Source of the DNA: Candidatus Latescibacterota bacterium
GTDB lineage: Bacteria; JAAXHH01
Length of the DNA: 64,000 nt
Assembly: GCA_022823465.1 (NCBI GenBank)
Contig: JAJEHX010000028.1
Coordinates: forward strand, 62,001-126,000
Direction of reading: 5' to 3'
The notes below the pieces were generated by a model, which was not told the DNA's origin, did not search any database, and worked only from the letters and a program-made list of their open reading frames with translations. Within the stretch, counting starts at the first letter, position 1, and the number at the start of each line of letters is the position of its first letter. The translations under genes and the position numbers were made by a program. Positions 18,004 to 27,800 of the stretch are shown piece by piece.

Positions 18004-19233
18004 CTACATCCGCTCAATGATGGCCGTGCCGAATTCCGAGCACCTGACTTCCTGTGCGCCATCCATCAGGCGGGCGAAATCGTACGTTACGATCCTGTCC
18101 GCTATGGCTTTTTCTATCCCCTGAATAATCAGGTCGGCCGCTTCGTCCCACCCGAGATACCGGAGCATAAGTTCGCCGGAAAGGACGACGGAACCCGGGT
18201 TGACCTTGTCCTGATTGGCGTATTTCGGCGCCGTGCCGTGGGTCGCTTCGAAGACGGCGTGTCCGGTCCTGTAATTGATGTTGCCGCCCGGCGCGATGCC
18301 GATCCCGCCCACCTGGGCGGCCAGCGCGTCGGAAATGTAATCGCCGTTCAGGTTCATGGTGGCGATGACGTCGAATTCGTCGGGGCGGGTCAGGATCTGC
18401 TGCAGGAAGATGTCGGCGATGGCGTCCTTGACCAGGATTTTGCCTTCCGGTACGCTGCCCTGGCACTCTTCCCAGCTGACCAGCCGGTCCGGGTACTCCT
18501 CTTTCGCGAGTTCGTACCCCCATTTCTGAAAGGCGCCTTCCGTGAACTTCTGGATGTTGCCCTTGTGCACCAGGGTGACGCTCTTCCTGTCGCGCGCGAT
18601 GGCGTACTCGACCGCCGCGCGGATCAACCGCTTGCTGCCGCTCTCGCTCACCGGCTTGATTGCGATCCCCGAATCGGACCGGATGTCCCACCCGAACTGT
18701 TCCTTGCAGAAGGCGATCAGTCTGCCGGCCTCTTCGCTGTAGGCTTCCTGTTCCTTCCCGGCGTACACGTCCTCCGTGTTTTCACGGAAAATGACCATGT
18801 CCACCTTCTCGGGATGACGCACGGGACTGGGCACGCCGGTAAACCATCGCACCGGCCGCAGGCATACATACAGGTCGAGGATCTGGCGCAGCGCCACGTT
18901 CAGGCTGCGGATGCCGCCCCCCACAGGCGTCGTCAGGGGCCCTTTGATCCCTACCAGGTACTCTTTAAAATCCTCAACGGTCTCATCCGGCAGCCAGCTG
19001 CCCGTGAGGTTGAAGGCTTTTTCTCCTGCCAGCACCTCGTGCCACATGATGCGCCGGTCTCCGCCGTAGGCCTTTTCAACGGCGGCGTCGAAAACGCGCT
19101 GGGCCGTCCTCCAGATATCCGGTCCCGTGCCATCGCCCTCGATAAAGGGGATGACCGGCTGGTGCGGGACGTTGAGCTCGCCCTGCGCATTGATGGTAAT
19201 GTGTTTTCCACCAGCGGGTGGTTTTGAAGCCAT
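18004..19233 (-). CDS. icd: Isocitrate dehydrogenase (NADP-type)
   Basis: The 409-residue protein matches the homodimeric bacterial isocitrate dehydrogenase. It has [11 protein letters not shown] at the N-terminus, [22 protein letters not shown] carrying the phosphorylatable serine and substrate residues, [24 protein letters not shown], and the cofactor loop [16 protein letters not shown]. It converts isocitrate to 2-oxoglutarate in the TCA cycle. It lies directly downstream of malate dehydrogenase on the same strand, so the two TCA genes may be co-transcribed. Confidence 0.96.
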   Translation of the reverse strand: MASKPPAGGKHITINAQGELNVPHQPVIPFIEGDGTGPDIWRTAQRVFDAAVEKAYGGDRRIMWHEVLAGEKAFNLTGSWLPDETVEDFKEYLVGIKGPLTTPVGGGIRSLNVALRQILDLYVCLRPVRWFTGVPSPVRHPEKVDMVIFRENTEDVYAGKEQEAYSEEAGRLIAFCKEQFGWDIRSDSGIAIKPVSESGSKRLIRAAVEYAIARDRKSVTLVHKGNIQKFTEGAFQKWGYELAKEEYPDRLVSWEECQGSVPEGKILVKDAIADIFLQQILTRPDEFDVIATMNLNGDYISDALAAQVGGIGIAPGGNINYRTGHAVFEATHGTAPKYANQDKVNPGSVVLSGELMLRYLGWDEAADLIIQGIEKAIADRIVTYDFARLMDGAQEVRCSEFGTAIIERM

Positions 19234-19287
19234 GTCTCTTTCTTCCTCCTCGTCCTGATCTGTGTTATGACGATATGTCAGTGATGC

Positions 19288-20211
19288 TTATATGCCCAGT
19301 TCGTCCAGGCTCTCCTGGTATACCGAAGCGGAAGCATGCAGCGCCGCCCGTTCGTCGTCCGATAGCTCCAGTTCGATCACTTCCTCGATGCCGCCGCTGC
19401 CCAGCTTCACGGGTACGCCCACGCAGACGTCCCGCAGTCCGTATTCGCCGTCCAGCATCACCGAGGCGGGCAGCACGCGATTCTTGCCCTTCAGGACGGA
19501 TTCCACCATCTGGACCACGGAGGCCGCCGGGGCATAGTAAGCGCTCCCCGTCTTGAGGTAGTTGACGATCTCCGCGCCGCCGTCGCGCGTCCGCTGCACG
19601 ATGCGGTCGATGGCGTCACGGGACAGCAGTTCGGTAATGGGAATGCCGGAGACCGTGGTGTACCGGGGAATGGGGACCATGGTGTCGCCGTGTCCCCCGA
19701 GGATGATCGCCTGTGTGTCTTCCATGGATACACCCAGTTCCATGGCGACGAAGGACCGGTAGCGGGCGCAGTCGAGCACGCCGGCCTGTCCGTAGACCCG
19801 TTTCCGACCGTAGCCTGAAACCTTGAGGGCGACGTAGGTCATGACGTCCAGCGGGTTGCTGACCATCAGGATCTGGGCGTCCGGCGCGTATTTCACGATG
19901 TTCTCGGTCACCGACGTGATGATCTCCGCGTTCTTCTTCAGCAGGTCGAGCCGGTCCATGCCCGGCTTGCGGGCCAGGCCTGCGGTGACCACCACGAGGG
20001 CCGCACCCTCCAGGGCCGCGAAATCATTGGATCCTTCAATTGCCGAGTCATATCCCAGCACGGGTCCGGCTTCCATCATGTCCAGTCCCTTGCCCTGCGG
20101 GATCCCGTCGACCACGTCGATGAGTGCGATATCGCCCAGTTCCTTCTGGGCGGCGTACAGCGCCGCGGTCGCCCCCACGTTTCCCGCGCCGACCATGCCG
20201 ATCTTTACCAT
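19288..20211 (-). CDS. mdh: Malate dehydrogenase
   Basis: This 307-residue LDH-like malate dehydrogenase has the NAD motif GMVGAGNVGATAA, the substrate-binding arginine region ARKPGMDRLDLL, and the catalytic histidine in ILGGHGDTMVP. A strong Shine-Dalgarno sequence (GGAGGATC) precedes the ATG. It interconverts malate and oxaloacetate in the TCA cycle. It is followed on the same strand by icd after about 55 bases. Confidence 0.96.
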   Translation of the reverse strand: MVKIGMVGAGNVGATAALYAAQKELGDIALIDVVDGIPQGKGLDMMEAGPVLGYDSAIEGSNDFAALEGAALVVVTAGLARKPGMDRLDLLKKNAEIITSVTENIVKYAPDAQILMVSNPLDVMTYVALKVSGYGRKRVYGQAGVLDCARYRSFVAMELGVSMEDTQAIILGGHGDTMVPIPRYTTVSGIPITELLSRDAIDRIVQRTRDGGAEIVNYLKTGSAYYAPAASVVQMVESVLKGKNRVLPASVMLDGEYGLRDVCVGVPVKLGSGGIEEVIELELSDDERAALHASASVYQESLDELGI

Positions 20212-20338
20212 TTGATCCTCCGTGAATGAACGATGTATCGAATTTCGTACGACCCGCTTATGATCACAAACGTCGACAACTACTGGTTTCTCGATCCCTG
20301 CCGTCCTTAAACGCCTGTTGAAATCGGCCGCTTTCAGG

Positions 20339-21487
20339 TCATCGGGCCGGATCCATGCCGATCAGCAGGGATCTGTCGATGGGTTGATAGCGGTCCGCGG
20401 CTTCCATCAGGTCCCGTGCCGTGTTGTGCGGGAAGGAAAACACCTCCACGCGGGGGCCCAGTTCCTTGAGCAGTTGGACCAGCGACACGAAATCGCCGTC
20501 GCCGCTGGCCAGGATGACGACGTCGACCTTGTCGGCCATTCTGATCATGTCGATGGCCATTTCCATGTCCCAGTCGCCTTTCGCGGATCCGTCGCTGCGC
20601 CTGCGGAGGTCCTTCCGTTTCACCTCGTAACTGAACTGCTCCAGCATGGTGACGAATCCACTTTGATCCACCTCAGGGGTCTGTATCAGGTATGCGTAAG
20701 CGCGTATCAGGCGCCTGTCGCCCAGGGCGGACTGTATGAGCTTTTCGAAATCCAGCCGCGCCGAAATCCCGTGCTGTTGCCGGGCGGCGTACCACATGTT
20801 CTGCACGTCGACAAAGAGGCTCACTCTTTCGTCGGCGGGACGCTGCTGCAGTTCCCTGACGCGGTCTTCCAGCATACGATTGCGCTTTTCCAGGTCCGCG
20901 CTGTGCCGACGGGCTTCGATCAACGCCAGGGACGGACTCCCCGACTGGCGCGCGTCATCCGGCCCGCCGATCAGGTCCTGTCCGCCATTCAGGTCCGGCT
21001 CGTCCCTCCGGTATGGAGACGCCGTCTCCTCCGATACGCCGGACCGGGATTGAAAGCCCGGAATCCGGTTCAGGTGTTCGATAGCCGGTGCATAGACCGC
21101 CTCTCGTTCATCCAGCAACATGGCGAAGGCCATCCGCCCGCACTCCCGAGTGTAGGCGTCGGCCCGATCCCCCAGCAGGGAATTGACGTCTTCAGGGGAC
21201 GTTCTGCCGATCTGTGCGATCTCCCGGGCACTGGTTTGAACCAGGGTCCGGATGACCTGCGCGGCGGTGACTTCCCGTTCGAAGCAGTCCCCGGCGAGCT
21301 GCGCGGCGAGCGTGTGCGTCGCCGTGGATTCCAGATCCCTGCCGCCATGGACCAGTCCACAGATGTGGCACAGCTTGACGATCAGCTGACGGTCGAGGGC
21401 GAGTTCCAGGATCCGGGTGAGTTCCCGTTGGTCGATCCTGCTGAAGAGATACCGATAATCCGGCAACGCGGTTTTCGAGTTTTCCAT
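20339..21487 (-). CDS. NYN-domain (LabA-like PIN-fold) protein
   Basis: The 382-residue protein's C-terminal part (about 210-382) is a NYN/LabA-like domain of PIN nuclease fold. Acidic residues expected to bind metal occur in SLFVDVQNMWY, GDWDMEMAIDM and ILASGDGDF. The N-terminal 200 residues are mostly helical and not recognised, with a variable Gly/Ser/Arg-rich link around 130-175. NYN proteins are predicted RNases acting on structured RNA. The gene lies between mdh and the aspartate aminotransferase, on the same strand. Confidence 0.82.
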   Translation of the reverse strand: MENSKTALPDYRYLFSRIDQRELTRILELALDRQLIVKLCHICGLVHGGRDLESTATHTLAAQLAGDCFEREVTAAQVIRTLVQTSAREIAQIGRTSPEDVNSLLGDRADAYTRECGRMAFAMLLDEREAVYAPAIEHLNRIPGFQSRSGVSEETASPYRRDEPDLNGGQDLIGGPDDARQSGSPSLALIEARRHSADLEKRNRMLEDRVRELQQRPADERVSLFVDVQNMWYAARQQHGISARLDFEKLIQSALGDRRLIRAYAYLIQTPEVDQSGFVTMLEQFSYEVKRKDLRRRSDGSAKGDWDMEMAIDMIRMADKVDVVILASGDGDFVSLVQLLKELGPRVEVFSFPHNTARDLMEAADRYQPIDRSLLIGMDPAR

Positions 21488-21571
21488 GTGCTCACCGTGC
21501 TCGCCGTGCCTTTGACAGGGCCCGCGGGACTGCGCGGTCAGCCTTTCGGCCGGCCTCGCTGGACGCCGCGG

Positions 21572-22783
21572 TCAGCCTTCCAATGCCGACAGCCCTTCCT
21601 CTACCCGGTCCATGCCCTTTTCGATGATGTCCAGCGTGGTCGCGTAGGAAAACCGCAAACACCCTTCCGTGCCGAAGGCGGCGCCCGGCGCCGAGATCAC
21701 CTGGTACTCCTCCAGCAGGTACATGGCGAGGTCCAGCGATCCTTCGATGGCGCCTCCGCCGGGCTTCCTGAGGCCTGTATAGGCCGACATGTCCGGGAAT
21801 ACGTAGAACGCCCCGCCGGGCCGGGCGCAGGCGACGCCGTTCATGTTTCCCAGTCTTTCAAGGATGTAGTTCCGGCGTCGATCGAACGCCCTGATCATGG
21901 GCGGCAGGAAGTCCTCCGGACCGGTCAGCGCGGTAACGGCGGCGTGCTGGGTGATGGCGCTCGGATGCATGACGGTCTGTCCCTGGAATTTCACGACCAG
22001 GTCCATCACCTCCCGGGGCCCGGCGGCGTAACCCAGGCGCCAGCCGGTCATGGCATAGGCCTTGGACAGTCCGTTGACCACCAGTACCTGTTCCTTCATC
22101 TGCGGATGGAGGGCGGCGATGCTTACGTGGCTGTGGCCGTCGTACAGGATCTTCTCGTACAGTTCGTCGGTAATGACGTAAATGCCCGCATCCATGGCCA
22201 CTTCGGCGATGGCGGCGAGTTCGTCCCGCGTGTACACCATGCCCGTGGGATTGGAGGGGGTGTTGAGCATGAGCGCCTTGGTTTTCGGCGTAATCGCGGA
22301 CCGCACCTGGCCGGCCGTCACCTTGAAAGAGGCCTCCGGTCCCGCATTCAGCACCACCGGCGCGGCGCCCGCCAGTTTCACCATCTCGGGATAGCTGACC
22401 CAGTAGGGGGCGGGGACGAGGACTTCGTCTCCTTCGTCGCAGATTACGTAGAGCAGGTTGTAGAGAGCGTGCTTGCCTCCGGAGGTAGTCGCGATCTGGT
22501 TCGGCGCGTATTCGAGTCCGTTGTCCCTGGCAAGCTTCTGGCAGATCGCCTCCTTGAGGTCCAGTATGCCGGTCGCAGGCGTGTACCGGGTAATGTTTTC
22601 CCGGATCGCGGCCATCCCCGCTTCCTTGATATGGTCCGGCGTGGGAAAGTCGGGTTCTCCCACGGCGAAATTGAAAACGTCGACGCCTTCGCGTTTCATC
22701 GCGATGGCCCGTTCGTTGAGTACGGTGGTCGCGGAGGGCGCGATGCGATCCAGTTTTCGGGAAAGGGGACGGATAGCGGGCAT
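21572..22783 (-). CDS. aspC: Aspartate aminotransferase (class I/II, PLP)
   Basis: The 403-residue fold-type I aminotransferase has FAVGEPDFPTPDHIKEA near the start, NTPSNPTGMVYTRDEL, the PLP lysine in NGLSKAYAMTGWRLGYAAG, and the arginine region CLRFSYATTLD. This matches class Ib aspartate (or aromatic/prephenate) aminotransferases. It transfers the amino group between aspartate and 2-oxoglutarate. It is followed 48 bases upstream by the coaD-rsmD pair on the same strand. The exact substrate range cannot be read. Confidence 0.93.
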   Translation of the reverse strand: MPAIRPLSRKLDRIAPSATTVLNERAIAMKREGVDVFNFAVGEPDFPTPDHIKEAGMAAIRENITRYTPATGILDLKEAICQKLARDNGLEYAPNQIATTSGGKHALYNLLYVICDEGDEVLVPAPYWVSYPEMVKLAGAAPVVLNAGPEASFKVTAGQVRSAITPKTKALMLNTPSNPTGMVYTRDELAAIAEVAMDAGIYVITDELYEKILYDGHSHVSIAALHPQMKEQVLVVNGLSKAYAMTGWRLGYAAGPREVMDLVVKFQGQTVMHPSAITQHAAVTALTGPEDFLPPMIRAFDRRRNYILERLGNMNGVACARPGGAFYVFPDMSAYTGLRKPGGGAIEGSLDLAMYLLEEYQVISAPGAAFGTEGCLRFSYATTLDIIEKGMDRVEEGLSALEG

Positions 22784-22830
22784 GGGTATGGGGCGGAGGG
22801 TGGTGTCGGGCAGTCCTTGGATATCCGGGG

Positions 22831-23316
22831 TCAGCTGATCGAGCCGCGCTTTTCCGACAGCGCCTTTAACACGGGAGGCGGGACCTGGTGGCTTACGTCG
22901 CCACCGAAGCGAAAGACCTCTTTGACAAGCGAAGAGCTCACATACACCGATGGCTCGCCGGGAAAGAACGATACCGTGGTCACCGACGGGGCCAGGCGCC
23001 GGTTCATGAGCGCCATTTGGGATTCCGTCTCCAGGTCTCCGGTGGAACGGACGCCACGGACAATGGCACGGGCTCCTAGCCTTGCCGCCAGGTCGACCGT
23101 CAACCCGTCCGAGGACAACACCTCGACCCCCGGCCAGCCATCCACGGCCTCCCTGAACATTTCCACCCGTTCCTCCGCCGAAAACACCGGGCGCTTCCCG
23201 ATGTTGGGCGCAACGGCCACCACGACCCGGTCGAACACCGTCAGCGCCTGTCTCAGCACGTCCAGATGCCCGTTCGTCACGGGATCGAATGTACCGGGAT
23301 ATACCGCAACTGTCAT
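22831..23316 (-). CDS. coaD: Pantetheine-phosphate adenylyltransferase
   Basis: The 161-residue enzyme has the hallmark opening AVYPGTFDPVTNGHLD with the TxGH-type nucleotide-binding motif (TNGH), ARAIVRGVRSTGDLETE, and the C-terminal SSSLVKEVFRFGGDV. It makes dephospho-CoA in coenzyme A synthesis. The start overlaps the rsmD stop by four bases (ATGA). The rsmD-coaD pairing is common across bacteria. Confidence 0.97.
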   Translation of the reverse strand: MTVAVYPGTFDPVTNGHLDVLRQALTVFDRVVVAVAPNIGKRPVFSAEERVEMFREAVDGWPGVEVLSSDGLTVDLAARLGARAIVRGVRSTGDLETESQMALMNRRLAPSVTTVSFFPGEPSVYVSSSLVKEVFRFGGDVSHQVPPPVLKALSEKRGSIS

Positions 23317-24140
23317 CGCCGGGTTCTCGATGAAGGAGGTGGAAGATCGATGGGCAGAACTTTCGATTGATTTACGGTTGCCGCCAGAACAGGCTGGCCG
23401 GACGAGGCGGATCGGGCGGTCCCGTCGGGTTGGTCCGACCTATCGGTTCGGGCGGTCTGAGCGGACCGGGCGGACCGGGCGGGCCAGGCGGACCGGAAGA
23501 ACGATAACGCGGTGTCGCCGATGTCCCGTCTGCGTACCAGGTCGAGCCCGGCGCAGGTTTCCGGTGGATCGTCTCCGCGATGCTCCAGGACGAGCAGGCC
23601 ACCGGGCGCCAGTACGCTCCGTTCGCCTATGGTCCGGATGATTTCACGGGCGACAGGATCGCCGTAGGGCGGATCGGCGAGAATGATATCCACCGCACAG
23701 GAGTGGTCGGCAAGATGACCCAGACACCGAACGGCGTCGGTCATCCAGACCCTGCCCTGTCCATTCGACCCTTCCCGGTCATGCGGATCCTGCCCGGGAT
23801 GCCGCCCAGGCGGGTCATGCTCGGCAATCGGACTATGCGCACCATGCCGGCCAGACCGGTCACGGGGATCAGCGAATCCACAACGATCCAGGTTGTCCCT
23901 GATCATCCGTACGGCGCGCCGGTCATTGTCGACGAACAGACAGCAGCGCGCGCCCCTGCTCAGGGCTTCAATGCCCAGAATCCCGCTGCCAGCGCACAGA
24001 TCCAGCACAGTGCCGTCTACGATCGGGGTCGACAGGGTGTCAAACAACGATCCGCGTACGCGGCTGCCGGTAGGGCGAATCGCACCGGTGACGGACTTCA
24101 GCCGCCGTCCCCTGGCGATCCCTGTGCCGATTCGCAGCAT
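23313..24140 (-). CDS. rsmD: 16S rRNA (guanine966-N2)-methyltransferase with insertion and tail
   Basis: ATG 24140 gives MLRIGTGIARGRRLKSV, the RsmD start; the longer upstream frame is not conserved. Methyltransferase motifs are GTVLDLCAGSGILGIEALSRGA and the catalytic DPPY in IILADPPYGDP. At 275 residues it is longer than usual (about 180-200). A roughly 37-residue His/Asp/Gly-rich insert lies after NLDRCGFADP, and an Ala/Arg/Ser/Asp low-complexity tail follows SFFRSAWPA. Both are encoded by repetitive GC-rich DNA (for example 23405-23490). The core appears intact, so methylation of G966 is expected. Confidence 0.92.
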   Translation of the reverse strand: MLRIGTGIARGRRLKSVTGAIRPTGSRVRGSLFDTLSTPIVDGTVLDLCAGSGILGIEALSRGARCCLFVDNDRRAVRMIRDNLDRCGFADPRDRSGRHGAHSPIAEHDPPGRHPGQDPHDREGSNGQGRVWMTDAVRCLGHLADHSCAVDIILADPPYGDPVAREIIRTIGERSVLAPGGLLVLEHRGDDPPETCAGLDLVRRRDIGDTALSFFRSAWPARSARSAQTARTDRSDQPDGTARSASSGQPVLAATVNQSKVLPIDLPPPSSRTRR

Positions 24141-24312
24141 AATTCCCCACTTCCAGCCATTATTATCCTTCGGACGGCCATAACCGTTCGGACCACATCG
24201 AAAATAGAATTGCAGGGGGTGAATGTCAACAAAAAAGGCGGGCGTGAAACCCCTGTTCCACGGCTGTCCGCGGCGGTATTCAGGTCCATGCAACAGGGGG
24301 CTGGCCAACCGG

Positions 24313-24795
24313 CTACCGGAGCTCCACGAAAGGACGCATCCGGGTGAGTTTGGCCGGACCGATCCCCTTCACCTCGAGCAGTTGCTCGACGGTCGAGAAG
24401 CCCCCCGATTGTTCGCGGAAGGCGATGATTCGTTCCGCCAGCGTGGGGCCGATTCCGGGCAGTTTCTGCAGTTCGGACGTCGGGGCGGTATTTATGGGCA
24501 CACGCAGGTCTTTGTCGGAAGAGGGAGACGCGACCCGCGAAGGCGGAGCGTCCCTGGCGGCCTTCTCCCCTCCGATACCGGACCCCGCATCGGAGGACAA
24601 CCCCGTCATGGCCAGGGCGTTTCCGGTGGTCTGTGCCGATAACGCCTGGATTTCGGCGTTCGCCCGTCCTTCCGCCGGGACCGGGCCCAGATCGGGCAGG
24701 AGGTCCGAATGAAACTGCTTCGCCAGCAGAACAAGGCCCCCGGCCAGCATGCTGGCTGCGACGAACAGAACGGCCTGTATCTCACCTTTTGTCAT
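24313..24795 (-). CDS. comEA: ComEA-like helix-hairpin-helix protein
   Basis: The 160-residue protein has an N-terminal membrane anchor (about 8-26, VLFVAASMLAGGLVLLA), a variable Ala/Ser-rich linker and a C-terminal double helix-hairpin-helix domain. The hairpin motifs are INTAPTSELQKLPGIGPTLAERII and LLEVKGIGPAKLTRMRPF. ComEA binds double-stranded DNA in the periplasm during uptake. With dprA in the same window this supports natural transformation. It starts just after the sprA-like gene ends, on the same strand. Confidence 0.9.
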   Translation of the reverse strand: MTKGEIQAVLFVAASMLAGGLVLLAKQFHSDLLPDLGPVPAEGRANAEIQALSAQTTGNALAMTGLSSDAGSGIGGEKAARDAPPSRVASPSSDKDLRVPINTAPTSELQKLPGIGPTLAERIIAFREQSGGFSTVEQLLEVKGIGPAKLTRMRPFVELR

Positions 24796-24877
24796 GATTG
24801 GCTGTAAGTCAGTGTTTACCGGTAAGTCGGCGTTTATCTGCGCGTTGTTCCGAAACCGTGGTCACACTCAAAGCAAG

Positions 24878-27800
24878 TCAGTTGAATACAAACTCGGTCC
24901 ACAGGCCGCCGCCCCGCCGAAGCCGTTTCTGCTCGGTTATAACGTTCACCGTATTCGTCAGCTCGACCGTGACACCGCCGCGGACGTACCTGCTGAAACG
25001 GTAGTCCGTCGTGACCGAGAACCGGTTCTGGTTCTGTCCGTTGTTGGGCTGGAAATCGGCGCCTATGCGGGAAATCAGGGTCCTGTTGGCATTCCGGGTG
25101 AATTGCAGCCGGGCGTTTATGTCCCCGCTCGTTCTCTTCCCGAAGATCCGGATTCCGGGCCTGAGCCGGTAATCTACCGCGATGGTGAATCGCCTGTTCT
25201 GTTGTTTCTGATCGGTCGCGTTCCGTCCGAACCGGGTTAATTGGTCCAACGTGGTGAAGTTGCCTCTCAGTACCAGGCCGGCGGACAAATCAACGACGAA
25301 ACCGATCAGTGGAGACAGAGTAGTCGTGGTCGTCCGGGTGATTCCGGCTTCTCCGGGATCCGAAACCCCTGCTGCCGAACGGTCGGAGAGTCTCAGGTCG
25401 GTGTTCTTCCCCTTGCGTCTCGAGTACCCGCTGGACAGTTCGATGCGACGGAACATCCGGCCAAAGTCGCCCATGCTCCTGGGGTTGGGGCTCCATCGCA
25501 GGTTCATTTCGGGCCACGTTGTATTGTTCTGCTTTCGGTTCAGATTCGTAGACCGGTTGTGGGTCGATGCCCATGTGGGCCTGATGGACAGCGTCGCCCC
25601 GAGGAATCTGAATCCTGCCCCCAGGTTGAAGGAAGATCGGTTTGCTTCCGCTTCCCGGTTCCGCTGAATCCCGGTAACCCCACTGCCGGATCCCAGCGTA
25701 TCGAAGGATACCGAAAAATGATCCGACAGCCCCACGCGGTCCCGCAAGGTTGGACGGGATATCGCGTTGAAGAAGCTCTGGTTGCGGCTGGTCGTGTAGT
25801 TCAGGGTGATCGGCGTGAGGTTCCTGAAGACCGCGGCAAACCGGTTTATCACGTTACGGCGGAACCATCCGGAATCTTCCTGGTTCGATCCCCGGGAAGA
25901 TCTTCCGAAAACGTCCGATGCCATCCTGGCCATATTGACGTTGGTACGTACGCCCTGCTGGTTATTGAACGTGATGGTCCGCGCCTCGGGCGAAGCGCCG
26001 ACGGACTGTAACAGGGGATTCCGGTTTTCTGCGTAAGACGTGGTGAAGTTGTATGAGGGTCTGAACCAGGTCGTGATCTCGGGGCGGTAATCGATGCCCA
26101 GGTTCTGACGGTAGTTGGTTTCAGGTCCGAATTCAAACCGGGTGAGTGCTACCGTGGAATCGGATTTCATGTCGTTGGAAACGGCGAAATTGTAATTCAT
26201 TCTCACGGATTGGAAAGGTTCCATGATCGCCCTGACGTTACGACTCAGATACCGCGTGAACCGCTCGCCGCGGTCCGTATCGGCCGGTGCTGTTTCATCG
26301 GTATCGTTGACTAAGGCGGGTTGTGTCGGCCTGTTGAGATAGATGCGCCTGTCACGGTTGACTTCTGAGAACAGTTCCAGTCGCACTGGAAGCGGGTTGA
26401 ACGTCAGACCTGTAATGAATTCCGGCAACGGCATCCACCCGAGAATCTGCCACTGGATTTTGGAGCGCGGGGTCAGATTGTAACGCAGACGAGCCCGGTA
26501 GGAACCCGACGTGTCGATCCTCGAGACGGAGTGGCGGAAATAACTGGTCGATGTAAAATCCAGCCGGATACGTTCCAGGGTCCAGGCTACGAAGGGATTA
26601 TTTGAACCGACTCGCTTGGAGATCGAGGCCGAAAAAGACTGATCCGCGTTCTCAGTGCGTTGTGCTTCGCGCTGTTCCCTGTTCAGCAGCAGGATATCGG
26701 AGCCGACCTGCAGACGCGGCAGCTTCAGATCATTCTTCCATCGGAAGCGCAGCGGGATGGACAGTCCCCAGTTGTCCGGCAGCATGCTTCCGAGGTTCAG
26801 CAGGCTGGACAGGTTCATCACCGTCGTTCTGCTCCCCGCTTCTTCTCCGCCTATCCTGCGAAAGTGACTGCCCACGCTTCTGACGCTTCCGAACAGTGAG
26901 AAAACGTCGGCAAGATCGGCGTCGATCTTCAGGCGTCCGGCGAGGCCGCGGTCTCTCCGTACGTCTCCAGCCCGCAACTCGTCTAGCCAGAGTTCACCTC
27001 CCCCTAGCGGATCGTCGTAGGGGTTGTAGATCCCCACCGTGATATGGCGGATCCGGGCCAGGGCGGGTGAGCCGAGTACCCTGTATTGCCGGTTCCCCTC
27101 CAGTTCGACTACGGCCACCGTAAGCCCCTCGCCCGGCGGCCCTTCCCTGAATCGCACGGGACGCGCCTTCCCGTCGCTCAGCGTGATCGTATACGTGGTG
27201 TCCGTCACCGTCGCCGTCCTCCGCGCGAGTTCCGTCTCGCTCTTGAGGATTGTCAAGTCGTCAAAATTCACCCTGAGATGATTCGCCTCGTCCCAGCCGG
27301 GCAACACGCGCGTCCGATATTCGTAATAGTCGGATTCTCCGCTGCCGAATCGAATGAAAAACTCGGGTGATCGGCCAGGTTCAAAGTGGTCCGAACCGTG
27401 GATGTACAATCTCAGGGTGTTGTACAACGTATAGTCCTGGTCGGAGAACAGCGCACGGTAGGCCTGGGCGCTGTGGTGGGGCTGCAGGTTGGTATAGGTG
27501 AGGATCAGCGACTGCTCCTTGTTTTGCAGTCCGGTTACCCGGTCATACTCGATGATCGCGCCGGGAGGCGGCGTATATTCTCCCGGATTGTCGTAGGTAT
27601 TCTTCACGGCAACATCGAAAGTCTCCCCGTATTTCGCCAACGTGGAAGCCGGTACCGGATTGCCGCTGGAATCGGTTATGGCTCCCTGGAAGTCTTCCTG
27701 CCACTGATTGCCGACGATATTGATGGATGCGATCCGCATTTTCACCGGTTCATTCACCTTCGTGATCCAGAGCCGGACCATTTCGATCTCGTTGAGTCTC

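Noticed and set aside
16954-19227. Very long open frame on the + strand (757 codons) opposite obg and icd
   Set aside because: It has no recognisable domain and is antisense to two well-conserved genes. High GC content creates long antisense frames by chance.
20318-23641. 1107-codon open frame on the + strand
   Set aside because: It is the antisense shadow of the NYN, aminotransferase, coaD and rsmD genes, each with clear family motifs on the minus strand.
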